From Aequorivita xiaoshiensis (GTDB taxonomy: Bacteria; Bacteroidota; Bacteroidia; Flavobacteriales; Flavobacteriaceae), in the NCBI RefSeq assembly GCF_022008395.1, contig NZ_JAIRBB010000003.1, positions 124,001 to 188,000 of the forward strand: a stretch of DNA of 64,000 nt, given 5' to 3'. Positions 27,194 through 38,300 of this stretch are shown here, piece after piece. Position 1 is the first letter of the stretch. Each line of letters begins with the position of its first letter. Under the pieces are notes generated by a model. That model did no database searches and was not told the origin of the DNA. It saw only the letters and a program-made list of their open reading frames with translations. Both the position numbers and the translations under genes were made by a program.

Positions 27194-29068
27194 TTAATTA
27201 TAGATTACAGTTCTAGGTTTCCCAATTTGGAAGTTTTGGAAGCCTAAGTCTTCAGTTTCAAAAGCATTAGATTTAAAGATGTTTTTTCCTTGTCCAGGAA
27301 TTTGAGGATAGTATGCAAATGACAACTGGAAAGAGCTAAAAACTAAATAGTCATTTCTGATAATAAAACCTAGGCCCAACGAAGAGTATATAGGATTTCG
27401 TTTCCAGCTTCTATTACTTTCTGCAAGCATTCCTAGAGTTACATTTACAAATGGATTAAATCTAAAACCTAACAGCTCCCAAGGTGAGTAAAATTGTGTT
27501 TGTAAGCCAAGAACATATTTTTGAGTTCCTACAATTGAGGCATCGAAGCCGTGAATGGCTCCATTTCTATAATCGGAATAAAGGTTGCCATACGCTCCAT
27601 TAAAATGGCCTCGCTCATTAAGGCTTAGCCTATCCACTTCAGATTCTAGCCGATTCATTCCTATTACAAATTGAGGTTTTACAAACTGTCTCATTTTCCA
27701 CTTGTCTCCAAGTTGTAGGAGGTGAGAAAAATAGGTGGCTTCAAAATTAAAAACAGTTTGCTGCGTATGTGCATCATTAAAAAATGTTCCAAGTTCAAAA
27801 TTGGTGCTTAAAAACCCAAACCTGAAATAATTGCCATAGGCTATTTTCGCTCCCAGATAAGGTCTGTTTTTATTGTTTTTATCCTGAATTCCCCCAGTAA
27901 TTGAATAGACTACGCCTACCGGAACATCTTCGGTAATTCCATCCTTAAAAATATAATTGTCCTTAACGAATTGTCTAGAGGCTACTCCAATACTTGCTAA
28001 ATAAATTTTTTCATCGGAAAAGAATCGGATACTATCGTATTCAATAGACGGGATATCTTTATAATCTACTAGTAAAGCACGCGCACTTAAAATAAGGTTT
28101 GTTGTTCGTTCTCTTTCGGAATTACCTTCAAATAACCGAAATGAATGTCCGCCCCAATAATCTTGAGCAATAAATTTCAAGTTTTTTACTGCGTAGCCGG
28201 CGGTATCGTTTTTTAATTCTCTTCCTAATAAACGTTCTTGTAAAAATACTCCTCCTGCCCAACGGGTTAATGGTGAGTAGAATATGCGGTCGAGTGCCAG
28301 AGTTTTTTCAAAATAACCTTCGTAATCAATAGAATACCTCCCCTCAGCACTTATGAAAGTATTTAAGAAGTTTGGAACACTATAACTTGCCTTGTAGGCG
28401 TCACTTCCATCATCCAATCTATTTGAAAACTCTAGTTTTAACTGATGCCCTGTACCAAGAATGTTCCGCTCTCTTAGTTTGAATTTTGTCTGTGACCCTG
28501 AAAGTTGAACCTTAGGTGTTAAACTCCACGAATCGAGCGCAGTAATTACAATGTCTACAGAATCTTTGGAATTAGAGATTTCCTGGGTTTCAATCGTAAC
28601 TTCACGAATGTAATTTTGTGAACGAAGCAAACGTTCACTTTCTAAAAGCAATAAAGTGTCTAAAGGTTGGTTTTCTTTTAGAAGTAAAAAGTTATGAATA
28701 GCTAATGGTTTAGATTTAATATGAATATTGTTTCCAGTCTTCTCTAGCCAACTATTTGCAGTTTCAGTACTATCACTTATAGAATACCCAAAAGGATCTT
28801 TAGTATTGATTATTATTTTACGAATTATTTTTCCATCGTGTTTTTTATAATTGGGGTTCTTTTTATGGGTAGGTTCCACCTTAGATTTATTAGCAGTAGA
28901 TCTAAATAGCCACCGATGCACCATTTTCGTAAACTTACTCTTTTTAGAATACGACTCTATTTCTTGATAAATTCCAATACTATCCTTTTCCGCCTGTTTG
29001 TTTTGAGCGGCAAGTTGGGGGGATGTATAAAATAGTAATATGAGGAATAAAAGTCTTTTCAATTTCAC
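27194..29068 (-). CDS. BamA/TamA-like outer-membrane beta-barrel protein
   Basis: The 624-aa protein has a signal peptide (about 1-21, ending LAAQ), a POTRA-like stretch (about 75-180, GKIIRKIIINTKDPFG through NYIREVTIET) and a C-terminal barrel with alternating strands. The barrel ends in a FQIGKPRTVIYN tail rather than a canonical aromatic last residue. It belongs to the broad Omp85/surface-antigen superfamily. A housekeeping BamA would have five POTRAs, so this is a short paralogue whose role is unknown. It converges on queG with 29 nt between stops. Promoter box TACTTTTG at 29095-29088. Confidence 0.8.
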   Translation of the reverse strand: MKLKRLLFLILLFYTSPQLAAQNKQAEKDSIGIYQEIESYSKKSKFTKMVHRWLFRSTANKSKVEPTHKKNPNYKKHDGKIIRKIIINTKDPFGYSISDSTETANSWLEKTGNNIHIKSKPLAIHNFLLLKENQPLDTLLLLESERLLRSQNYIREVTIETQEISNSKDSVDIVITALDSWSLTPKVQLSGSQTKFKLRERNILGTGHQLKLEFSNRLDDGSDAYKASYSVPNFLNTFISAEGRYSIDYEGYFEKTLALDRIFYSPLTRWAGGVFLQERLLGRELKNDTAGYAVKNLKFIAQDYWGGHSFRLFEGNSERERTTNLILSARALLVDYKDIPSIEYDSIRFFSDEKIYLASIGVASRQFVKDNYIFKDGITEDVPVGVVYSITGGIQDKNNKNRPYLGAKIAYGNYFRFGFLSTNFELGTFFNDAHTQQTVFNFEATYFSHLLQLGDKWKMRQFVKPQFVIGMNRLESEVDRLSLNERGHFNGAYGNLYSDYRNGAIHGFDASIVGTQKYVLGLQTQFYSPWELLGFRFNPFVNVTLGMLAESNRSWKRNPIYSSLGLGFIIRNDYLVFSSFQLSFAYYPQIPGQGKNIFKSNAFETEDLGFQNFQIGKPRTVIYN

Positions 29069-29087
29069 CTTTAAGATTAATACTTTT

Positions 29088-29095
29088 CAAAAGTA
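29088..29095 (-). promoter_or_regulatory. -7 box of the BamA/TamA-like gene
   Basis: The minus strand reads TACTTTTG, 19 nt upstream of the start. It is the inner half of a short palindrome (TACTTTTCAAAAGTA) at 29081-29095. Confidence 0.5.
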
Positions 29096-29197
29096 TTGAA
29101 AGCTAAGCATTTTCTTTGCTTTTAAATTTTAAACATTTCTAAAAACTTGTAATAAAAACCGAGAAGCTATTCATGCTACGGATTATTTCAAAACTCG

Positions 29198-29205
29198 TAC
29201 CTTTG
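29198..29205 (+). promoter_or_regulatory. -7 box of maeB
   Basis: TACCTTTG fits the TAnnTTTG consensus, about 59 nt before the maeB ATG. No clear -33 TTG was found. Confidence 0.45.
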
Positions 29206-29264
29206 AAGGATTATCACTAGATTTATTGATTGGTGATTTTTATTAATAAATGTTGTAAAGAAAT

Positions 29265-31547
29265 ATGAGCAAACAGAGCAAACGCAGAGAAGCATTATTA
29301 TACCATGCAAAACCAAAACCTGGGAAAATTCAGGTAGTTCCAACCAAAAGTTATTCTACACAACGTGATCTTTCCTTAGCATATTCGCCAGGAGTTGCAG
29401 AACCTTGTCTTGAAATAGAAAAAGATTTAAAAAACGCATATAAATACACTAACAAAGGGAATTTAGTAGCAGTTATCTCTAATGGAACTGCGGTATTAGG
29501 ATTGGGAAATATTGGTCCTGAAGCGTCTAAGCCTGTAATGGAAGGTAAAGGTTTGCTGTTTAAGATTTTTGCCGACATCGATGTGTTTGATATTGAAATT
29601 GGTACAGAAGATATTGAAGAATTTATAGCTACTGTAAAAAATATAGCGCCAACATTTGGAGGAATAAATCTTGAAGATATAAAGGCTCCTGAAGCTTTTG
29701 AGATTGAAAGGAGGTTGAAAGAAGAGTTGAATATTCCTGTAATGCACGACGACCAGCATGGTACAGCAATTATTTCGGCAGCAGCATTGCTTAATGCATT
29801 GGAATTAGCAGATAAGAAAATAGAAGATGCTGTTATCGTAATTAGTGGTGCTGGAGCTGCTGCGGTTTCTTGTACGCGACTTTACAAGTCATGCGGAGCA
29901 AAGGCTGAAAATATTGTAATGTTGGATAGCAAGGGAGTAATTAGGGAAGATCGCGAAAACCTTTCAGACGAAAAAGCAGAATTTGCTTCTCATCGAAAAA
30001 TAGACACCTTGGAAGAGGCTATGAAAGATGCAGATGTGTTTGTAGGGCTTTCGGTAAAAGACATTGTAACTCCAGAAATGCTGTTGAGCATGAAAGCAAA
30101 TCCAATTGTATTTGCTATGGCTAATCCTGACCCGGAAATTGAATACGATTTAGCTGTAAAAACTAGAAAGGATATTATAATGGCTACGGGCCGTAGTGAT
30201 CATCCTAATCAGGTAAACAATGTTTTGGGTTTCCCGTTTATTTTTAGAGGTGCACTAGATGTACGAGCAACAAAAATAAACGAAGCTATGAAAATGGCAG
30301 CTGTTAAAGCACTTGCGAATCTTGCAAAAGAGCCAGTGCCTGAGCAGGTTAATATTGCTTACGGGGAAACGAAGCTTACGTTTGGTAGAGAATATATAAT
30401 CCCAAAACCTTTTGACCCTAGATTAATAACTGCTGTTCCTCCGGCAGTTGCAAAAGCTGCCATGGAAAGCGGAGTGGCAACACACGAAATTACCGATTGG
30501 CAGAAGTATCAAGATGAGTTATACGAACGTATGGGTAGTGACAATAAAACCATTCGCTTATTAATCAATAGAGCAAAGTTAAAACCTAAGCGAATTGTAT
30601 ATACAGAAGCAGACCATCTGGACGTATTAAAGGCGGCTCAAATTGTATATGAAGAAGGTATCGGTATTCCGGTTTTATTAGGAAGAAAAGATGTTATTAA
30701 GGATTATATGGAGCAATTGGAGTTTGATGCCGATATAGAAATTATCGATCCAAAGAGTGATGTAAAGCCTGAAAAATTCGATGAATACGCCGAGAAATTC
30801 TGGATGAAGAGAAAGCGAACAGGTGTTACCCTATACGATGCTCGAAAGTTGATGACAGAGCGTAATTATTTTGCAGGGATGATGGTTAGTGAAGGGGATG
30901 TAGATGCAATGATCTCAGGGTTCTCTCGTTCCTACCCACTTGTAGTAAAACCTGTTTTTGAAACTATAGGGAAATTTGATGGTGTAAATAAAGTTGCTAC
31001 AACCAATTTGATGATCACAAAACGTGGTCCGATATTTATTTCAGATACATCTTTAAATATTGACCCTACAGCCAAAGAGCTAGCACAAATTGCTCGAATG
31101 ACCAATTATACTATCAAAATGTTTGGTATGGAGCCGGTAATAGCAATGATTTCGTATGCAAATTTCGGTTCTTCAAAGGATCCTCACGCAACTAAAGTTA
31201 GAGAAGCGGTTGATATCATCCACAAGACTAATCCAGATATGATTTTGGATGGAGAACTACAAACAGACTTTGCCTTGAACGCAGAGTTAATAAAGAAGAA
31301 GTTCCCATTTTCAAAATTGGCTGGAAAAAAGGTGAATGCATTAATTTTTCCAAACCTAGATTCTGCAAATAGTAATTATAAGCTTTTAAAAGAGCTTAAT
31401 GGTGTTGAGTCTATAGGGCCAATAATGTTGGGAATGCGTAAACCAGTGCATATTTTGCAGATGAAAGCTAGTGTAGATGAAATTGTAAACATGAGTGCCG
31501 TTGCCGTTGTAGATGCACAACAGAAGGAGAAACGAGGTAAATTGTAA
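29265..31547 (+). CDS. maeB: NADP-dependent malic enzyme fused to phosphotransacetylase-like domain
   Basis: MaeB oxidatively decarboxylates malate to pyruvate, making NADPH. The N-terminal half (about 1-420) is the malic enzyme, with SPGVAEPCLEI, the metal-site EDI and HDDQHGTA motifs and the Rossmann ISGAGAAAVSC. The C-terminal half (about 430-760) is the phosphotransacetylase-like domain (MMVSEGDVDAMISG). That part is regulatory, often sensing acetyl-CoA, and lacks acetyltransferase activity in known MaeB enzymes. The 760-aa length is standard. It stands alone, with its own promoter box and a terminator at 31598-31633. Confidence 0.97.
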   Translation: MSKQSKRREALLYHAKPKPGKIQVVPTKSYSTQRDLSLAYSPGVAEPCLEIEKDLKNAYKYTNKGNLVAVISNGTAVLGLGNIGPEASKPVMEGKGLLFKIFADIDVFDIEIGTEDIEEFIATVKNIAPTFGGINLEDIKAPEAFEIERRLKEELNIPVMHDDQHGTAIISAAALLNALELADKKIEDAVIVISGAGAAAVSCTRLYKSCGAKAENIVMLDSKGVIREDRENLSDEKAEFASHRKIDTLEEAMKDADVFVGLSVKDIVTPEMLLSMKANPIVFAMANPDPEIEYDLAVKTRKDIIMATGRSDHPNQVNNVLGFPFIFRGALDVRATKINEAMKMAAVKALANLAKEPVPEQVNIAYGETKLTFGREYIIPKPFDPRLITAVPPAVAKAAMESGVATHEITDWQKYQDELYERMGSDNKTIRLLINRAKLKPKRIVYTEADHLDVLKAAQIVYEEGIGIPVLLGRKDVIKDYMEQLEFDADIEIIDPKSDVKPEKFDEYAEKFWMKRKRTGVTLYDARKLMTERNYFAGMMVSEGDVDAMISGFSRSYPLVVKPVFETIGKFDGVNKVATTNLMITKRGPIFISDTSLNIDPTAKELAQIARMTNYTIKMFGMEPVIAMISYANFGSSKDPHATKVREAVDIIHKTNPDMILDGELQTDFALNAELIKKKFPFSKLAGKKVNALIFPNLDSANSNYKLLKELNGVESIGPIMLGMRKPVHILQMKASVDEIVNMSAVAVVDAQQKEKRGKL

Positions 31548-31597
31548 TTAGAGTTCCATATTATTATTGTAATTCTGCAAGATAGGTTATACACATT

Positions 31598-31633
31598 AAA
31601 AAGCATTGTCTAAATTTAGAGCAATGCTTTTTT
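31598..31633 (+). terminator. terminator after maeB
   Basis: AAAAAGCATTGTCTAAA pairs, with one bulge, with TTTAGAGCAATGCTTTTTT. It lies 50 nt after the maeB stop and ends in a T-tract. Confidence 0.82.
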
Positions 31634-31767
31634 CATTTATAAGTAAATTAAAGCTACAATAAGGATAATTATTGTTGAAATTTTATAATACAAACTACCT
31701 TGTTTTTAAGCTTAATATGTTATTTATATTTCCAAAAATCCCCAATGGCAGTTGCAAATAATTATAC

Positions 31768-31775
31768 TATATTTG
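31768..31775 (+). promoter_or_regulatory. -7 box of ruvA-sprA
   Basis: TATATTTG, 23 nt before the ruvA ATG. A TTG at 31752-31754 is only 13 nt away, shorter than usual. Confidence 0.45.
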
Positions 31776-31798
31776 AACCCTTTAGTTTTTATTAACAT

Positions 31799-32380
31799 AT
31801 GATAACCCATATACAGGGCAGATTAGTTGAAAAAAACCCAACTGACGTAGTGATAGACTGCAATGGTGTAGGGTATTTCATCAATATATCTTTGCATACA
31901 TTTTCCGAAATTCCCGCTAGTGAAAGTATAAAACTTTACACTCACTTGCAGGTGCGTGAAGATGCCCATATTCTTTATGGTTTTACCAGTGTTGCAGAAC
32001 GAGAAATATTTAGATTGTTAATTAGCGTATCAGGAGTGGGAGCAAGTACGGCTAGATCTATGCTTTCGTCATTATCCCCAGATCAAGTAATTGATGCTAT
32101 CGCACAAAATGATATTGCAGTTATACAGTCGGTAAAAGGAATTGGAGCCAAGACAGCTCAGCGAGTAGTGTTGGACTTAAAAGATAAAATTTTAAAAGTG
32201 TACGGTTTGTCAGGAAATTCTGCCGGTACAAGCAATACGAATAAAAATGAAGCGTTATCTGCTTTGGAGACACTAGGTTTTATTCGCAAAAAGGCTGAAA
32301 AGGTGGTGGATGCCATTATTAAGGAAACTCCACAGGCTTCGGTAGAATTGATTATTAAACAAGCTTTAAAAAATTTATAA
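31799..32380 (+). CDS. ruvA: Holliday junction branch migration complex subunit RuvA
   Basis: RuvA tetramers bind the four-way junction and load RuvB. Domain I (OB fold) is 1-62, the two helix-hairpin-helix motifs lie at about 70-130 (VSGVGASTAR and VKGIGAKTAQRVVLDL), and the flexible linker leads to domain III (about 148-193), which contacts RuvB. 193 aa is normal. The next gene, sprA, starts 3 nt downstream, a pairing often seen in Flavobacteriaceae. This links recombination repair with a secretion gene only by transcription. Confidence 0.97.
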   Translation: MITHIQGRLVEKNPTDVVIDCNGVGYFINISLHTFSEIPASESIKLYTHLQVREDAHILYGFTSVAEREIFRLLISVSGVGASTARSMLSSLSPDQVIDAIAQNDIAVIQSVKGIGAKTAQRVVLDLKDKILKVYGLSGNSAGTSNTNKNEALSALETLGFIRKKAEKVVDAIIKETPQASVELIIKQALKNL

Positions 32381-32383
32381 AAT

Positions 32384-35300
32384 TTGAAGGCAAAAAATTA
32401 CGTTTACAAGGGTAGCTTTTTCAAGCTTTTGGCAGTGTTAAGTTTCATTTTGGTTAGCAACTCTTCGCTAGCACAAGATTCAACCGCAGTTGGTAATGAA
32501 ATGGGGAATATGATACTTCCAAACCCAACTAGCATCCAGGATTTATATACATACGACCCTATTACCGATAGGTATATCTATTCGCAAACGCTTGGCGGTT
32601 TTAACATAAATTATCCAACTATTCTTACGCCTAAAGAATATCAAGATTTAATTCAAAAGGAGCAGATGAAATCGTATTTCAAGCAGAAAATTGATGCTGC
32701 TGATGGACGAAAAGAAGGTTCTGAAGAAGAGCAGAAAAACTTGCTTCCTACATTTTATGTGAATTCCAACTTCTTTGAAACTGTTTTTGGAGGTACCTCA
32801 ATTGAAGTGATTCCTCAAGGTTCTGTTGAAATGGATCTTGGTGTTTTGTATACAAAGCAAGATAACCCGTCTTTTTCACCGAGAAACCGAACAAATTTTT
32901 CATTTGATTTTGACCAGCGAATCAGCTTAAGCCTTTTAGCTAAAGTTGGAACAAGACTTCAGGTAAACGCAAATTACGATACGCAAAGTACTTTCGACTT
33001 CCAGAACCAAATAAAACTTGAATATACCCCAACAGAAGACGATATTATTCAAAAAATTGAAGTTGGTAATGTTAGTATGCCGCTTAATAGTTCTTTAATT
33101 CAAGGAGCGCAAAGTCTTTTTGGTGTAAAAACACAACTACAATTTGGTAAAACAACCATAACCGGGGTGTTTTCTGAACAAAAATCTGAATCGCGAACTG
33201 TAACTGCCGAAGGTGGAGCTACCGTCACCGATTTTGAATTATATGCACTAGATTACGATGAAAACCGTCACTTCTTCTTAGCACATTATTTTAGAGACAA
33301 CTACGATCGTGCATTGGCGCAATATCCATTTGTAAATAGTAATGTGCAGGTAACTCGTATGGAAGTATGGGTTACAAACCGTACCTCTCGTACTGAGAAC
33401 GTAAGAAACATTGTTGCAATTCAAGATATTGGGGAATCAGATCCCTTAAATATTGGGTTAAACGCTCCTCCAGGAGGGTTTATTAATGTAGGAAGAAATG
33501 CATATCCAGATAACGCGAACAACGATTTTAACCCATTTGGAATAAATGGTGGAGCATCTTCTTTGTTAACCCCAGCTATTCGAGATGTGGCTACTGTAGG
33601 GCAGGGTTTCTCTGGAGTTCAAGTAAGTGAAGGTATCGATTATGCTACGCTTGAGAATGCGAGAAGACTAGACCAGAGCGAATATCAATTAAACGCTGAA
33701 TTAGGGTATATCTCGTTAAATCAAAGTTTATCAAACGATGAAGTTCTCGCGGTTTCTTATCAATTTACTGCAAACGGAAAGGTTTACCAAGTTGGAGAAT
33801 TTTCTAGCGACGGAGTTGAAGCAAATGGAGGACCAAGAGAATTAGGAGGCAGCAATCCTCCGGGAGGAAACAATGAAGTAGGAATGGCACAAAACCTAGT
33901 AGTAAAACTTCTAAAGAGTAATATTACTAGTGTAACGGAACCAATTTGGGACCTGATGATGAAAAACATCTATCCAATTGGAGCTTACCAACTTGAAAAG
34001 GAAGATTTTAAATTGAATATTTTCTATACAGATCCTTCCCCTTTAAACTTTATTACTGAAGCTCAAGCATCGCCTGGTCATCCTTATGCACAACTTCCTG
34101 AAGATGTAAAAGATGAAATTCTTCTTAGAGTATTTAATTTAGACCGACTTAACTTTAACAACGATCCTCAAAATGGTGGGGATGGTTTCTTTGATTTCTT
34201 AGATGGAATTACCGTAGATTCACAAAATGGTCGAATTATATTCCCTACTGTTGAGCCTTTCGGTAAGCACTTATTCGATCAATTAAATCAAACACCAACT
34301 ACAGGAGTTCCTCCTGCAAGCTATGACATTCCTGAAACGTATAATGCAAACCAGCATAAATACGTTTTTAGATCGCTATATACTTCTACAAAAACGAGAG
34401 CTGAACAATTAGAAAGCGAGAAAAATAAATTCCAACTAAAAGGTAGTTATAAATCTACGGGTGCAGATGGTATTCCTATTGGAGCATTTAACATTCCTCA
34501 AGGTTCCGTTACTGTTACCGCTGGTGGTCGTACCTTAGTAGAAGGTGTAGATTATACAGTGAACTATCAATTAGGTAGAGTTAAAATTATAGATCCAAGT
34601 TTGTTAAACAGCAAAACGCCAATTTCGATTAGCACTGAAAACAACTCACTTTTTGGTCAGCAAAGTAAGCGTTTTACTGGATTAAATGTCGAGCATAAAT
34701 TCAGTGATAAATTTATGATTGGTGCAACGTACTTAAACTTAAATGAGCGTCCGCTAACTCAAAAATCATCGTATGGTGTAGAACCTATTAACAACACTGT
34801 ATATGGTATAAATGCTACTTATTCTACCGAAGTACCTTTCTTAACAAGAATGGTAAATCACCTTCCAAACATCGATACTGATGTTGAGTCAAACGTTTCT
34901 TTACGAGGTGAATTTGCTTACTTAAGCCCAGGAGCTCCAAAAGTTTCTGACTTTGGAGGAAAAACAACTGTTTATGTCGATGATTTTGAGTCTTCACAAA
35001 CAGCAAACGATATTAGTAGTCCTTCAAGTTGGTTCTTAGCGAGTACTCCGGTAGGATTTGGTGGAGAGGTTATAAATAATGATTTGTCTTATAACTTCAA
35101 ACGTGCTAAGTTAGCGTGGTATACTATTGATCCTATTTTTTATAGTACACAACGTCCAAATGGAATTAATGATGAAGACCTTTCTTCTCCATTCTCAAGA
35201 AGAGTGTTTAGAGATGAAATATTCCCAAATCAAGATATTATACAAGGACAAACACAAGCACTTTTCACCTTAGATTTAGCTTATTACCCTTCACGTCGTG

Positions 35301-38300
35301 GAGAGTATAATTACAACCCAGCTGCAAACGGAACAAATGAACTTCCTAATCCAGAAGATAATTTTGGAGGTATAATGAGACCACTTACAACCACAGATTT
35401 TGAGCGCTCAAATGTAGAGTATATTCAATTCTGGGTGATGGACCCGTTTATTTATGAGGAAAACAATACCAATCCTGGAGGAATGCTAAACTTTAACCTC
35501 GGAAATATTTCGGAAGATATTCTTAAAGATGGAAGAAAGCAGTATGAAAATGGACTTCCTAAAGATGGTTCAACTGGAAATACTACTTCAACAACTTGGG
35601 GTAAAGTGCCTTCAAATCAATCTTTAGTTTACACCTTCAATACCGAGGGGCAGGAGCGAATTAATCAGGATATTGGATTAGATGGATTGAACAATGCCGA
35701 AGAAGCTGCGGAATTTCCAGAATTTGCCGGCTTAGCAGATCCAGCAAACGATGATTATCAATACTTCCTTCAAGCAGAAGGAAATATCTTAGATAGGTAT
35801 TTGAGATACAACGGTACTCAGGGTAACTCTCCAGTAGAAGTAACTGATACAAATAGAGGTAGTACAGCTCAGCCTGATGTTGAAGACATCAACAGAGACA
35901 ATACAATGAACACAGTAAATAGCTATTTCGAATATAACGTTCCTATGTTCCCAGGAATGAATAGAGATAACAATAACTATGTTTCTGATGTAAAAGAAAT
36001 AGAAGTTACTACTGAAAACAATAGTGTAATTCCAGTGCGTTGGGTTCAATTTAAAATTCCAATCAGTGAGCCCGACCAAGCTATTAACGGCATTACAGAT
36101 TTCCGTTCTATCCGTTTTATGAGAATGTTTATGTCTCAATTTGCAGAAAACACAGTTTTAAGATTTGGTACTTTAGAATTAGTGCGCGGAGATTATAAGC
36201 GTTTCGATAAAACATTGGATGATGTAACCATGGAAGATCCAATTTTGGACAATACACTTTTTGAAGTAACAACAGTAAGTATTGAAGAAAACGAAAATCG
36301 TGAGCCAATTCCTTATCGATTACCTCCGGGACTTGAACGTGAGCAGTTAAACAATAATAACGATATTATTCGTCAAAACGAACAATCGCTTTCCCTTCGT
36401 GTTAGTGGATTAGAACCGAATGACGGGCGCGCAGTTTACAAGAATTTTGATGTGGATATGCGTCAATATAAAAATCTTGAAATGTTTATTCACGCGGAGT
36501 CGCTCCAAAATGAAACCGAGTTAACTAACGGCGATATGTTGGCGTTTATTAGGTTGGGTAACGATTTAACCGATAATTATTACGAGGTTCAAATACCGTT
36601 GAATCCAACAAGTTTTGGTGCGAGAAATCCTGAAGATATTTGGCCATTGGCAAACCGATTGAATTTACCATTAGAATTGCTGCAACAAGTAAAAACCCTT
36701 ACTCCAGCAAACGCTACTGAAGTAGTTTATTATACCGAGTCTGAATTAGGTGGGGATTTATCTGGTGGTGAAAATGAATTGACCATCGGAATTAAAGGAA
36801 ATCCAAGCTTTGGAAATGTTCGGACTATAATGTTGGGTGTTAAAAACAGTACTACTAATGATATTAGTGGAGAAGTGTGGTTCAATGAATTACGCCTTTC
36901 AGAATTAGAAAACCAAGGAGGTTGGGCTGCAGTAGTAGCACTTGATGCTAATATTGCCGACTTCGCAACAGTAAGTGCTTCAGGTAGAAGAAGTACCGTT
37001 GGATTTGGTTCATTAGAGCAAGGTCCAAACCAACGTAGCAAAGAAGACGTACAGCAATACGACGTTGTTACCAATGTGAATTTAGGACAGTTGTTGCCTA
37101 AAAAGTGGGGTGTGCAGTTGCCATTTAACTATGGAAGATCTGAAGAGCTTATTACGCCACAATACGACCCTGAATTCCAAGATATCGAACTTCAAACAAG
37201 ATTGGATAATGCAGTAAGTGATGCTGAACACGATAGAATTAAGGAACAAGCTGTAGATTATACAAAACGTCAAAGTGTTAACTTTATAGGTGTTCGTAAA
37301 GAACGTACTGGTGAGTCTAAGCCTAAAGTTTACGACATAGAAAACTTCACAGGATCATTTTCGTACAACCAAACAGATCATCACGATTTTGAAGTTGAAG
37401 ATGCTGTTGAACAAAATGTAAGAGTAGGTGCAACTTACAATTACAATTTTGAAGCTAAACCAATAGAGCCATTTAAAAAGAACGACTCAATTTTTAGAGG
37501 TAAATATTGGCAGTTCTTAAAGGACTTAAACTTTAATTATTTGCCGACTAATATTTCAGTTGGTTCAAATATTACGCGTCAGTATAACGAGCAAAAATTT
37601 AGAGATATAAACTTCATAGAAGGAAATATTGGATTGCCTACATTGTACCAGCGCAACTTCTTATTTGATTGGCAGTACACTATTAATCATAATTTGACTA
37701 AGTCATTGCGATTCAACTTCACATCAACCAACAATATGATTGTAAACAATTATCTTGATGACGAAGGGAATGTAAATAATAATGTTGGAGTTTGGGATGG
37801 TTTCTTCGATGTAGGAAATCCTAATCAACACTTCCAGTCACTTCAAGTGAATTACGACTTGCCGTTTAATAAATTTCCGTTCTTGAAATTTATAAGAGCG
37901 ACTTATTCATATACCGGAGATTACCAATGGCAAGCTAGTAGCAACTTATTTAATAATATACCGGTGATGTTGAACGATGGTTCGACAAATACTTACGACT
38001 TAGGAAATTCTATTCAGAATGCAAGTACACATCAAATCAACTCGAGTGTTGATATGACTGGTTTTTACAGATATATTGGATTAACTAAAATAAGGAAAAG
38101 CAAAAAACGAAATTCTAGAACTGGCGAAGGAGACATTAAAACTGGAAGATCTGGAGAAAGAGGTGGTAGACAAGGATTAGATGGTAAGAATAAAAAGGAT
38201 GAAAAGTCTGGTAGGCTAGGTTTAGCTGCAACTGGAAATTCTAATGTAATGGGTAGAGGTGCATCAGGAGCTGGAGAAGGAGGTTTAAATACTGGAGATA